Shown here piece after piece: positions 17,749 to 26,570 of a stretch of 64,000 nucleotides of DNA. Each line of letters opens with the position of its first letter. Within the stretch, counting starts at the first letter, position 1. The notes below the pieces were generated by a model that searched no databases, had not been told where the DNA came from, and saw nothing but the letters and a program-made list of their open reading frames with translations. Both the position numbers and the translations under genes were made by a program. Source of the stretch: an uncultured Blautia sp. (GTDB lineage: Bacteria; Bacillota; Clostridia; Lachnospirales; Lachnospiraceae). The stretch is taken from contig CAKRMK010000015.1 of NCBI GenBank assembly GCA_934364795.1, positions 9,821 through 73,820 of the forward strand, read 5' to 3'.

Positions 17749-19359
17749 TCAGTCCATATTCGCATACTGGAACATATATCCACTGTCAACAGTGAAGTCA
17801 ATATGTGCACCCTCACGGATCAGATATGCACGGCCAACTTCCCACATAGGAATAATTCCAACTTCGTTAAGCAGGATTCCCTCTGCGTCAATGTATTCCT
17901 GGAAACGTGTATCTGTATCCATAATATCTTTTCCGGAAGCATCTGTGCAAAGCTGATCATATTCTGCGTTGGAATATTTTCCGTAGTTGAAGGAACCATC
18001 TGTTTTAAACAGGTCCATGAATGTAGAAGGATCGTTGTAGTCAGAACCCCAACGTGTCAGAGCAATATCATAGTCACCGCTTGCCATCAGTTCACGACGA
18101 GCCTTGGAAGTAGGCTGTGCCTGAAGCTCAACAGTCAGACCTGGCAGATTTGCCTGAAGTCCTGCCTGTACAAACTGAACGATTGTAGGAAGCTCATCTG
18201 TATCATCATATAATAAAGTGATAGACATGGAATCTGTTCCAAGCTCTTCTTTTGCTTTTTCCCAGTAAGAAGCAGCCTCTTCCGGATCATATTCCTGATA
18301 GGTCTTGTTTGCAACATCACGGAAGTCTACGCCTTCGTCATTTGCAGCAAAATTGCTTACTACAAGATATCCTGCACCTTTGGAACCATTTTTCAGAATA
18401 TCAGAGCAGATAGCGTCACGGTCAATTGCATGAGCGATTGCCTGACGGAAGTTCTCATTTGCAAAATACTCATTCTCAAGGTTTGGCTGCAGATAGAACA
18501 GAGTTGCGTTGTTTACATAATTGATATCTGCGGAATCAGCATACTGATCCAGATAATCACCTGTAAGCTGGAGAACGTCAAGCTGTCCGCTCTCATAAGC
18601 CATAATACCTGTAGATGTCTCTGTAATTGTCTGATAGGTCAGAGTATCCAGGTTGGAAAGATCCTGATCATAGAAGTATGGGTTTTTGCTAAGTACAACT
18701 GTGTCAGATCCCATCTCCCAGTCTGTTACCATGAATACACCGCTGTAAAGTACATTGTCAGCAGTCATTCCGTACTGATCACCTTTTGATTCTACGAACT
18801 CCTGATTTTCCGGATAGAAGCAAGGCATGATCAGAAGGTCTGCGAAATATGGCAGATACTGGCTGCATTCTACTACGAAAGTATTCTCATCCTCTGCATG
18901 GCAGCCAAGCTGGTCAACGTCCATTGCGCCAGTTGTTACTTCCTCTGCATTTTTGATGCATGCAGTCAGAAGCATGTCTGCATACTCTGCACCTGTGTCA
19001 GGATTTGCAAGACGTTTCCATGCATACTCAAAATCATATGCTGTGATTTTTTCTCCGTTTGACCAGTATGCATCATCACGGATTGTAAAAGTATGAGTCA
19101 GTCCGTCTTCGCTTACTTTGTCCTCTGATGCCAGAGACAGCACAATTCCGTCTTTGGAGTCACGGTACAGACCTTCGTTGCAGCTTCGGATGGTAGTCAT
19201 ATCAACAGAGTTAGATGCAACTACTGAATCCAGTGTGGAAAGTGTGTTGGAGCTTGGAACAACAAGGTTACGTTCTCCGTCTGCCAGTACAGTTGCCGGT
19301 GTTCCTGCTGCTGCGATCATGCTTGCAGACAACAGCACGCTAAGTAATGTTTTTTTCAT
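17749..19359 (-). CDS. oppA: Oligopeptide ABC transporter substrate-binding protein (family 5)
   Basis: An extracellular peptide-binding protein of 536 residues. The SBP family 5 core is clear: GLYRDSKDGIVLSLA, FTIRDDAYWSNGEKITAYDFEYAWKRL, ENFRQAIAHAIDRDAICSDIL and GDYDIALTRWGSDYNDPSTFMDLF. The signal peptide (MKKTLLSVLLSASMIAAAG...VLA) has no cysteine, so unlike most Gram-positive binding proteins it has no lipobox and should be cleaved by signal peptidase I or stay as an uncleaved anchor. ATG at 19359 follows AGGAGG; an upstream in-frame extension lacks a site. It is the last gene of the NIF3-to-Opp operon. Confidence 0.9.
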   Translation of the reverse strand: MKKTLLSVLLSASMIAAAGTPATVLADGERNLVVPSSNTLSTLDSVVASNSVDMTTIRSCNEGLYRDSKDGIVLSLASEDKVSEDGLTHTFTIRDDAYWSNGEKITAYDFEYAWKRLANPDTGAEYADMLLTACIKNAEEVTTGAMDVDQLGCHAEDENTFVVECSQYLPYFADLLIMPCFYPENQEFVESKGDQYGMTADNVLYSGVFMVTDWEMGSDTVVLSKNPYFYDQDLSNLDTLTYQTITETSTGIMAYESGQLDVLQLTGDYLDQYADSADINYVNNATLFYLQPNLENEYFANENFRQAIAHAIDRDAICSDILKNGSKGAGYLVVSNFAANDEGVDFRDVANKTYQEYDPEEAASYWEKAKEELGTDSMSITLLYDDTDELPTIVQFVQAGLQANLPGLTVELQAQPTSKARRELMASGDYDIALTRWGSDYNDPSTFMDLFKTDGSFNYGKYSNAEYDQLCTDASGKDIMDTDTRFQEYIDAEGILLNEVGIIPMWEVGRAYLIREGAHIDFTVDSGYMFQYANMD

Positions 19360-19399
19360 AATGGCCTCCTCTTTGGGATAAAATAATTTATTTGGTAAC

Positions 19400-20332
19400 T
19401 TATGCATTCCAGCGGGCAAATTCCTCGTCCGTTGCAAGTACATAATGTTCCCCTTCTACTGAATGATAACTTCCCTTACTGTAATCAATGCCACTTGAAG
19501 CATAATCGTAAGGAATTGCAATTCTGCTTCGCTCCAGGTCAGGATCTGTGACAGGAATTGCAGAAAGCAAGGATTTTGTATATGGATGAACCGGATGTTC
19601 AAAAATCTCATCTCTGGTTCCGGTTTCCACCAAATGTCCAAGATGCAGCACTCCAATATGATCGGAAATATATCTGACCATTGCCAGGTCGTGTGCAATA
19701 AAAAGATAAGTTGTACCAAGCTCCTGCTGAAGGTCTTTCATCAGATTTACCACCTGCGCCTGAACGGATACGTCCAGCGCACTGATTGCCTCATCAGCAA
19801 TGACCATCTGCGGATTTACAATAAAGGCTCTGGCAATCCCGATTCTCTGACGCTGACCGCCGGAAAACTGATGTGGGTAACGATATGCCTGCTCACTGTC
19901 CAGACCCACCCTTTTCATAATTGCCAGGATCTTCTGAGTTCTCTCTTCTTTTGTTTTATATAGATGATGATTGTCCAATCCCTGTCCGATAATATCAATG
20001 ACTTTTTTGTGGGGATTCAGGCTTGCCTGTGGATCCTGGAAAATCATCTGCATTTCTTTCGTAAGCTGGCTGCGCTCTGCTTTTGATAATTTTCCACTGA
20101 TCTTTCGTCCATTAAAAAGGACTGTACCGCCTGTGGGATCATAAATTCGGATCAATGCACGGCCGATGGTCGTCTTACCGCTTCCACTTTCACCTACAAG
20201 ACCGTAAGTCTCGCCTTTATGAATGGAAAAAGTAACACCATCCACTGCTTTGAGAGTCTTTTTCCCAGGCAATTTAAAATATTGCTCCAGATCTGTAACC
20301 TGAAGCAGAATGTCGTTTTTTTCCTCTGCCAT
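19400..20332 (-). CDS. oppF: Oligopeptide ABC transporter ATP-binding protein
   Basis: The protein has 310 residues. Walker A is GESGSGKTT near residue 44, the Q-loop lies in MQMIFQDPQASLNP, the signature is FSGGQRQRIGIARAF and Walker B is MVIADEAISALD, followed by the H-loop (LFIAHD). The C-terminal peptide-family extension (HPVHPYTKSLLSAIPVTDP) identifies it as OppF/DppF. It pairs with the OppD-type ATPase encoded immediately upstream, nine bases away, to energise the OppBC pore. Confidence 0.93.
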   Translation of the reverse strand: MAEEKNDILLQVTDLEQYFKLPGKKTLKAVDGVTFSIHKGETYGLVGESGSGKTTIGRALIRIYDPTGGTVLFNGRKISGKLSKAERSQLTKEMQMIFQDPQASLNPHKKVIDIIGQGLDNHHLYKTKEERTQKILAIMKRVGLDSEQAYRYPHQFSGGQRQRIGIARAFIVNPQMVIADEAISALDVSVQAQVVNLMKDLQQELGTTYLFIAHDLAMVRYISDHIGVLHLGHLVETGTRDEIFEHPVHPYTKSLLSAIPVTDPDLERSRIAIPYDYASSGIDYSKGSYHSVEGEHYVLATDEEFARWNA

Positions 20333-20341
20333 CCTGCGGCC

Positions 20342-21373
20342 TCACTTTCTAACCTTATGGTCTATTTTCGGTGCCCTTGGATCTTCCAGCCAGGAATATA
20401 CATAATGGGTATCCGTGATCTGGAATTTTGGCGGTTCTTCCTCATAGTCAATTGCCAGAGCATATTTGTTACGAGGGGCAAAAGCGTCTCCTTTTATCTG
20501 GCTTAACAGATTCGGCGGATTTCCCGGAATGCTGTACAGACGTTCTCTTTTTCCTTCAATATCAGGCACAGAATCAAGAAGTCCCCATGTATAAGGATGT
20601 CTCGGGTCATAAAAGATTTCCCGTACGGTTCCCTGCTCTACGATGCGGCCTGCATACATAACTGCCACACTGTCAGCTACTTTTGCAACCACACCAAGAT
20701 CATGTGTAATATAAATAACAGAAATTCCTCTTGCTTTCTGGATCTGACTGATCAGCTCCAGAATCTTTGCCTGAATGGTCACATCCAGAGCCGTTGTCGG
20801 CTCATCACAGATCAGCACATCCGGTTCACAGGAAAGCGCAATTGCGATTACAACTCTCTGACGCATACCTCCGGATAACTGATGCGGGTACTGTTTCATA
20901 CGTGTTTCCGGCTCTGTAATCCCTACTTCTGAAAGAAGGGAAACAGCCCTTTTCCAGGCTTCTGCTTTGCTAAGCTTCAGGTGAAGTCTCATGCCTTCCA
21001 TAACCTGTTTTCCGATGGTCATTGTAGGATCCAGTGTTGTCATCGGATCCTGGAAAACCATGGCAATGTGTTTACCACAGATCTGACGGATCACCTCTTT
21101 TTTCTTCATACTGAGGATATCATATTCTGCAGTACTGCCGTCCGGCTGTGGTGCCCGGTACAAAATCTGTCCCTGTGCTGATTCATTTTTGCTCTGGATT
21201 CCCATAATCGCACGGACAGTAATAGACTTTCCGGAACCGGATTCTCCTACCAGTGCAAGGGTTTTTCCTTTTTCAAGATCAAAACTTACTCCGCGGATTG
21301 CCTGCAAAGATCCGGCTTTTGTCTGAAAAGAAATTTTCAGATCTTTCACTTCAAGAATTGGTTTATTTTCCAT
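20342..21373 (-). CDS. oppD: Oligopeptide ABC transporter ATP-binding protein
   Basis: The protein has 343 residues. Walker A is GESGSGKSI, the Q-loop is in AMVFQDPMTTLDPT, the signature is LSGGMRQRVVIAIAL and Walker B is VLICDEPTTALD. The C-terminal extension RHPYTWGLLDSVPDI is typical of OppD/DppD. In many OppD proteins this region carries a cysteine-rich iron-sulfur motif; the extension here lacks a clear cysteine cluster. The ATG at 21373 follows GGAGAGG. It lies in the operon between oppC and oppF. Confidence 0.93.
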   Translation of the reverse strand: MENKPILEVKDLKISFQTKAGSLQAIRGVSFDLEKGKTLALVGESGSGKSITVRAIMGIQSKNESAQGQILYRAPQPDGSTAEYDILSMKKKEVIRQICGKHIAMVFQDPMTTLDPTMTIGKQVMEGMRLHLKLSKAEAWKRAVSLLSEVGITEPETRMKQYPHQLSGGMRQRVVIAIALSCEPDVLICDEPTTALDVTIQAKILELISQIQKARGISVIYITHDLGVVAKVADSVAVMYAGRIVEQGTVREIFYDPRHPYTWGLLDSVPDIEGKRERLYSIPGNPPNLLSQIKGDAFAPRNKYALAIDYEEEPPKFQITDTHYVYSWLEDPRAPKIDHKVRK

Positions 21374-21385
21374 TGTTCCTCTCCT

Positions 21386-22384
21386 TTACTGCCACATCTT
21401 CGGGTCAATTGCATCACGCAGTCCATCTGCTGTCAGGTTGAAGCTGATCATCAGAGCTGAAAAAATCACAACCGGAATGGCTACCTGATATGGATAGGTC
21501 AGAATGTTCTGGAAACCAGTGCTGATCAAGGATCCAAGAGATGCCAGCGGAGCCGGAATGCCAAGTCCTACAAAGGACAGGAAGGATTCTGTAAAAATCG
21601 CACTTGGAACGGACATCATTGCCAGAATAATAACCTGTCCCATTGTGTTTGGAAGAATTTCTTTAAAAAGGATCACCCAGGTAGGGGTTCCAAGCGTTCT
21701 GGACGCCAGAATGTATTCCTGCTCTTTTAACTGCAGAACCTGGGCCCTTACAACCCTGCTCATACCAATCCAGCTTGTGATCAGAAGGGCAAGAGTAATG
21801 GTAAAAAGTCCCGGTTTCAAAATAACAAGCAACAAGGTTACGACTACAAGCTGGGGAATTCCGTTTATGATCTCCACTATTCGCTGCAGGATCATGTCCA
21901 CTGCTCCACCGAAATATCCGCAGATCATACCATATGTAATTCCGATCACCATATCGATCAGCACTGCTACCAGGGCAATGTAAAGGGAAATTCGTGTTCC
22001 GTAACAGACACGGGTCCACAGATCGCGGCCCAGAGTATCTGTTCCAAAATAAAAATACTGATCTTCACAGCCCTTTTGTTCGTAAACGTTTACGCCCTTT
22101 CGGGTTCCGTCAAAAATACCAAGTTTTTCCACAACCGGGATTCTGGGCGGCATATTCTGGCATTTCGTATTTACTTCATCAAATCCATATGGAGATGCCA
22201 TCGGTCCCAGCAAAGCAAATATGATTACCAGAAAAATTACCACCATTCCAAGTACAGAACCTTTGTTTCTGGTAAAACGGTAAAGGATATCTTTCCACCG
22301 TGGGATATCCGTATAATCTTTGTGTACGGTTGTTTTCTGTTCTTCTCCAACAATTTTGAATCTCTCGTCCATGATCCGCCTCAT
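21386..22384 (-). CDS. oppC: Oligopeptide ABC transporter permease
   Basis: The protein has 332 residues. A cytoplasmic N-terminus is followed by six membrane helices and the OppC-type N-terminal domain. The EAA-like coupling segment reads REYILASRTLGTPTWVILFKEILPN-like around LKEQEYILASRTLG, contacting the ATPases. FGTDTLGRDLWTRVCYGTRISL marks the start of the permease core. Its start overlaps the oppB stop (ATGA); a second ATG at 22372 has a comparable ribosome binding site, so the exact start is uncertain by four codons. Confidence 0.92.
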   Translation of the reverse strand: MRRIMDERFKIVGEEQKTTVHKDYTDIPRWKDILYRFTRNKGSVLGMVVIFLVIIFALLGPMASPYGFDEVNTKCQNMPPRIPVVEKLGIFDGTRKGVNVYEQKGCEDQYFYFGTDTLGRDLWTRVCYGTRISLYIALVAVLIDMVIGITYGMICGYFGGAVDMILQRIVEIINGIPQLVVVTLLLVILKPGLFTITLALLITSWIGMSRVVRAQVLQLKEQEYILASRTLGTPTWVILFKEILPNTMGQVIILAMMSVPSAIFTESFLSFVGLGIPAPLASLGSLISTGFQNILTYPYQVAIPVVIFSALMISFNLTADGLRDAIDPKMWQ

Positions 22385-23313
22385 TTCTTTCCTGCCACGC
22401 GGATTCGCGGGTCAATAATTCCATAAAGAATATCTACAACCAACATCGCTCCAATGTACAGCGCACTGTAAATAAAAGCAAGCGAAATTACCACGTTATA
22501 ATCATTTACCTGGATTGCCTGAATCAAAAGGCTTCCAATTCCAGGGATTGCAAACATACTTTCCGTAATTGTACTGCCCAGCATCAGAGATACCAGCATT
22601 GGTGCAATAATGGTCATCAGTGGGATCAGTGAGTTACGCAGTGCATGACGCAAAATCACACGGACTTTGGAGTTTCCTTCTGATTCTGCAAGCAAAATAT
22701 AATCAGATCCCAACACCTCGATCATCTGCGTTCTGGTAAATCGTGCAATGTTGGACATTGCCGTTGTTGACAACGCCAGACATGGCAGAATAATTGACCG
22801 GAAAGAATCCTTTGCATTATACAAAATAGGCAGAAGCCCTGCTTTATAAGCTACAAAGTACATCAGTCCCAATGCAAATACATAAGACGGAATACTGTTT
22901 CCCAGCATGGAAATCACAGAAACGATAGGATCCAGAATGGAATCATGGAATACCGCTGCCAGAGTTCCCAGAATAATTCCTGTTACAGTTCCGATCAGCA
23001 TAGACAAAAGCGCTATACGGATGGACACTGGAAAACGGTTTGCCAGCAAATCTGTAATGCTCATGTTTTTTGCCAGAACATAAGAAACACCAAAATCACC
23101 CCGGATTGTGTTCATCAGGTATTTTCCGAATCTCACAAGAATTGGCTGATCCAGGCCATATTTTTTGTAAAGAACCTCAATCTGCTGTGGCTCCAGTTTT
23201 TCATCATTAAAAGGTGTTCCAGGCATCATTTCCATAAGAAGAAACATGATGAGAACGATTACAAACAGGGTAAAAGCTGATATCAGAACTCGTTTACAGA
23301 CATATTTTTTCAT
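22381..23313 (-). CDS. oppB: Oligopeptide ABC transporter permease
   Basis: The protein has 310 residues and six membrane helices: VLISAFTLFVIVLIMFLLMEM first, with the OppB hallmark PGTPFNDEKLEPQQIEVLYKKYGLDQP in the first periplasmic-side loop region. The coupling loop is DYILLAESEGNSKVRVILRHALRNSL. Its ATG overlaps the stop of the ornithine-cyclodeaminase-like gene, showing tight co-translation of the enzyme and transporter parts of the operon. Confidence 0.93.
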   Translation of the reverse strand: MKKYVCKRVLISAFTLFVIVLIMFLLMEMMPGTPFNDEKLEPQQIEVLYKKYGLDQPILVRFGKYLMNTIRGDFGVSYVLAKNMSITDLLANRFPVSIRIALLSMLIGTVTGIILGTLAAVFHDSILDPIVSVISMLGNSIPSYVFALGLMYFVAYKAGLLPILYNAKDSFRSIILPCLALSTTAMSNIARFTRTQMIEVLGSDYILLAESEGNSKVRVILRHALRNSLIPLMTIIAPMLVSLMLGSTITESMFAIPGIGSLLIQAIQVNDYNVVISLAFIYSALYIGAMLVVDILYGIIDPRIRVAGKK

Positions 23314-24263
23314 CTGTCAGAACCTCCTTTTGCCTGTTCGTAAAGATAAATTGCACAGGCAATGTCCTCCACTGCCATGCCCAGTGCCTCGAAAACAGTG
23401 ATTTCTTCATCTGAAGTACGTCCAGTCTGTTTTCCAAGAAGTACATCCCCAAGAGTTCCTGCATAATGTTCCTCTGTGTAGCAGCCCTCTTTCATTGGAA
23501 TCAGGAAATCTCCGCTTTCATGAAAAACTGATTCTCTGTTATCACCAAAGAAGCGGCTTCCTGCTGCCAGCTCTGAATCCAGTTCCCGGTCCGCCGGGGC
23601 ACAGGCTCCTACTGCATTTACGTGAGTTCCCGGGCGAAGCCACTCTTTTTTCAGGATCGGAACCTTTGATGGTGTAACTGTGCAAACAATATCTGCATTT
23701 GCTACAGCTTCTTTTACAGTTTCGCAGGCTTTTCCGGCAATTTCTTTATCCTGTGCTGCTTTCGCAAGCCCTTCTGCTGCCTGTGGATAGGCATCCCAGG
23801 TATATACCTGTGTCAGTCCAAATGCTTCTGCCATAGCATCCAGATGGGAATGTCCCTGGGCTCCGCAGCCCAGGATTGCCAGCGTTTTCGCATTTTTTCG
23901 TGCCAGTGCCTGTGATGCCACAGCACTGACCGCTCCTGTTCGTATTTTCGTAACAGACATGGCGTCTACAATTGCCAGAACCTCTCCATGTTCTTTTCCA
24001 AAAAGAATGATCTCACCCTGATGAGACGGATATCCGGTTCCACCGTTTGTATGGTAAACGCTTAAAACTTTCGCTCCGAAATAGCCTTTTTCGCAATAAC
24101 CTGGCATAATTCCCAGGATATTGGTATTTGGCATGGGAATGGCGGTGCGAAGATACTGCGTCACACTTCCTTCCCTTTCCTCTTTCAGAACATCTTCCAT
24201 GATCTTAAGACAGGCTGCGGATGTCAGATGTTCTGTTACATAATTCTGGTCAAAAATATACAT
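23310..24263 (-). CDS. Ornithine cyclodeaminase / mu-crystallin family protein
   Basis: An NAD(P)-binding enzyme of 317 residues. The N-terminal substrate domain has GAKVLSVY and GYPSHQGEIILF. Then come DAMSVTKIRTGAVSAVAS, the Rossmann motif LAILGCGAQGHSHLDAM (about 128-144) and AVGACAPADRELDSEL, which holds the Asp that is catalytic in ornithine cyclodeaminase. Family members include ornithine cyclodeaminase, alanine dehydrogenase, ketimine or pyrroline-2-carboxylate reductases and diaminopropionate-forming SbnB. The substrate cannot be chosen here. It lies between a class V PLP enzyme and oppB in one operon, suggesting it processes an imported amino acid derivative or peptide product. Confidence 0.88.
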   Translation of the reverse strand: MYIFDQNYVTEHLTSAACLKIMEDVLKEEREGSVTQYLRTAIPMPNTNILGIMPGYCEKGYFGAKVLSVYHTNGGTGYPSHQGEIILFGKEHGEVLAIVDAMSVTKIRTGAVSAVASQALARKNAKTLAILGCGAQGHSHLDAMAEAFGLTQVYTWDAYPQAAEGLAKAAQDKEIAGKACETVKEAVANADIVCTVTPSKVPILKKEWLRPGTHVNAVGACAPADRELDSELAAGSRFFGDNRESVFHESGDFLIPMKEGCYTEEHYAGTLGDVLLGKQTGRTSDEEITVFEALGMAVEDIACAIYLYEQAKGGSDR

Positions 24264-24342
24264 TGTTTCTCCTAATTTTTCCTTAATTTAAAGATTTCTT
24301 ACTAAAACACGCCTGTAAACAACAAAACGGCATATCATAAAT

Positions 24343-25527
24343 TCAAAATTTCTTCCACATCTTGGCAACTTTCAGGAGCTTGCGAATATCCTCTTCTGAT
24401 GTAAACGGTGCTGCCGCCAGACGGACATGATCCCCGTGACCTGCAGTAAAGAAAACGCCATGCTGCTGGAAATAATCTGCCATTTCTTCTTTTTTCTTCG
24501 TTACCACCAGCATACTGTGACAATGGTTTTCTTCCGGAGTATCAATTTCATATCCAAGTGCTTTCATCCCTGAAGAAATATACTGATAACACTGCTCTAC
24601 ATGCTTTGCAATTTCATCCATGCCAATTTTTTTCAGCTGTAAAAGGCTTTCGTGGAGACAGTAAATGGTGTGGAAAGGTAATGTTCCCGCTTCCAGTTTA
24701 CGGGCATCCAGCTCATCCTTGCAGGACCAGGTTCCTGTTTCCCTGTCAATTACAAGTGCCGGGTTAGGACCAGCTGACCAGGGGCGCAGTTTTTCCAGAA
24801 GGGCATCTGCCACATAAAGGAATCCACCGCCTTCAATGGAAAGAAGTCCCTTGTATCCAGACGCGGCCACTGCATCTACTCCAATTTCTCTTACATCCAT
24901 TTTCTGGAATCCGAGAAGCTGGATTGCATCTGTGACTACATAACAGTTCTTTTTGTGACACTCTGTCACCAGTTTTTCCAGGTCAATACGATAGCCGCTT
25001 GCAGACTGTACATAACTTACTACAACAAACTTTGTGTGGTCATCAACCTGCTCCAGAAGCTTTTCTGCAGTCAGGCTCCACTCATTCTCCGGATGGACAA
25101 GGCGAACCTCTACGCCTCGCTGTTTCAGGCTGATAGCCGGATACAATACACAGACATGCTCAATGTCTCCAACTACCACATTGTCTCCCGGTTCAAACGG
25201 ATAACTTTGTAACGTCAGTGCCACTGCCTGACAGGTATTTGCTGTAAAAGCAATGCTGTGGCCATCCCTTGCATTTAAAAATTCAGCAAGAAGTGTTCTT
25301 GTCTCTTCGATTAAATCTATAGCTGCGCCTTTTCCGGAGCCTCCCATCTGGGAAATTCCAGGATAAAAATCGGACTTGTCAGCAAAATACTGTTTTGACG
25401 CTTTTTCCAGGAAACGAGCTCCACCGGTTTCATAGGCACTGTCAAAATATGCCCATTTTTCTGTTACCGGAAATTCTTTGCGAAGTCCCTCCAGCCAGGA
25501 AGGGGTCTGAAATTTCTCATCAGCCAT
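24343..25527 (-). CDS. Class V PLP-dependent aminotransferase/lyase
   Basis: A fold-type I class V enzyme of 394 residues (cysteine desulfurase, selenocysteine lyase or epimerase-like). FTANTCQAVALTLQSYPF lies in the PLP-phosphate region, VVTDAIQLLGFQKMD holds the Asp and Gln that contact the pyridine ring, and ASGYKGLLSIEGGGFLYV holds the Schiff-base lysine. The large-domain start YFDSAYETGGARFLEKA is typical. The usual active-site cysteine loop of desulfurases is not apparent, so aminotransferase, lyase or epimerase activity is more likely than sulfur transfer; this is inference. Its start is two bases after the stop of the NIF3-like gene. It is followed by an 80-base gap and the OCD-like gene. 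Confidence 0.85.
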   Translation of the reverse strand: MADEKFQTPSWLEGLRKEFPVTEKWAYFDSAYETGGARFLEKASKQYFADKSDFYPGISQMGGSGKGAAIDLIEETRTLLAEFLNARDGHSIAFTANTCQAVALTLQSYPFEPGDNVVVGDIEHVCVLYPAISLKQRGVEVRLVHPENEWSLTAEKLLEQVDDHTKFVVVSYVQSASGYRIDLEKLVTECHKKNCYVVTDAIQLLGFQKMDVREIGVDAVAASGYKGLLSIEGGGFLYVADALLEKLRPWSAGPNPALVIDRETGTWSCKDELDARKLEAGTLPFHTIYCLHESLLQLKKIGMDEIAKHVEQCYQYISSGMKALGYEIDTPEENHCHSMLVVTKKKEEMADYFQQHGVFFTAGHGDHVRLAAAPFTSEEDIRKLLKVAKMWKKF

Positions 25528-25529
25528 AC

Positions 25530-26351
25530 TTATACCAGACCTCCGATTCTGGTCACTTCAAGACCTTCTTTTTCCCATTCGTCCAGAATCCGGTTCATTC
25601 CAATGGAATCGCTTGCCATATGTCCTGCAATAATTACATTTCCTTTATTGTGTTCCCGGACTTTCTGGGCAATATCTTCCGGCATATGCATCATGATCAG
25701 AGTTCCTACACCGTAATCAAAAAAAGTATTATAAACTTCCGCTGTACTTGCGGTGACACCGTTAAACATAACTACTACTTTTCCTGCATAGCTGTCTGGA
25801 TTTCCTACCCAGATAGCCGGATCCTGTACTGCATTCTGTATCTCCGGAAATTCTTTCAGTGCATCACACACTTCCTGTAAAGTAAGGAAAAGTCCTTTTT
25901 CTTCCATTAAACGGTTCATACGGTCCTGTACGATTTTCTGTCCTACAAAATCAGCCGGGCTGTGAAGTCCGATATATGGCATTCCAATAAATTTCGCAAA
26001 ATCAGCCTGGCGGTTCAGGTTCTTGGAGTGCATTTTACGGCTCTCCTGTGAAGCTCTGGCTTCGATGGCCTTTTGCGCTACATTAATCGGTACTCCGTTT
26101 TCGTACATAAGCATCATCTGATCTTTCTTCATCTGATCCCCGATACGTACCGCTCTTCCCATGATTCCATGGTGCTCTACCACACAGTCATAGCCCATTT
26201 CTTTGGCAGCCATAAGGGTTGCATTATCCATATCAATTCCAGCAAGAACACGATGGATATTTTCACCTGGGCAGCCAATTTCCGTATCCACCGTGTCTTC
26301 TTCTAATCCTGCAAGGCGCAGGGCAATATTTACCATTTCTCTTGTATTCAT
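25530..26351 (-). CDS. NIF3-like dinuclear metal-centre protein
   Basis: The protein has 273 residues. NIF3/GTP-cyclohydrolase-type-2-like metal ligands are visible: VVEHHGIMG (His pair, near residue 60), GLHSPADF (His and Asp, near 128) and a C-terminal AGHMASDSIGMNRILDEWEK (His and acidic ligand, near 246). The spacing fits the two-metal hexameric toroid. The family has no firmly established reaction; hydrolase activity on small molecules is suspected. It is the first gene of the operon, transcribed from the promoter at 26425-26453, with the PLP enzyme starting two bases after it. The linkage suggests a dedicated metabolic role rather than a housekeeping one. Confidence 0.82.
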   Translation of the reverse strand: MNTREMVNIALRLAGLEEDTVDTEIGCPGENIHRVLAGIDMDNATLMAAKEMGYDCVVEHHGIMGRAVRIGDQMKKDQMMLMYENGVPINVAQKAIEARASQESRKMHSKNLNRQADFAKFIGMPYIGLHSPADFVGQKIVQDRMNRLMEEKGLFLTLQEVCDALKEFPEIQNAVQDPAIWVGNPDSYAGKVVVMFNGVTASTAEVYNTFFDYGVGTLIMMHMPEDIAQKVREHNKGNVIIAGHMASDSIGMNRILDEWEKEGLEVTRIGGLV

Positions 26352-26424
26352 TTTGTGTACTTCTTTCGTTTAGTCTTTAATGTTTTATCGCTTTCCTGTT
26401 TTAAAATATACAAACCTACTAGGT

Positions 26425-26453
26425 AATATAGCATTTCTCCATAATTGTGTCAA
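26425..26453 (-). promoter_or_regulatory. Strong promoter of the NIF3-to-Opp operon, with possible operator
   Basis: On the minus strand a perfect TTGACA is followed after 17 bases by TATATT. Immediately downstream is the near-palindrome ACCTAGTAGGT, flanked by AT-rich inverted sequence (AATATA...TATATT). It overlaps the expected transcription start and could be a repressor site. The promoter is well supported; the operator is a suggestion. Confidence 0.65.
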
Positions 26454-26505
26454 TAGCAGGCAAAATATAAACCTTGCTTTCATTATTATAGCATCAAGAT
26501 GAAAA

Positions 26506-26554
26506 GCAAAAACAGAGAATCTGCCTTTTTTAACTGCATGATTCTCTGTTTTTT
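26506..26554. terminator. Terminator of the polar amino acid transporter operon
   Basis: AACAGAGAAT (26511-26520) pairs with ATTCTCTGTT (26541-26550), with T-rich runs on both sides. It lies just after the stop of the ATPase gene and before the next operon's promoter. Confidence 0.7.
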
Positions 26555-26570
26555 CTATCTGTGGCACGCT

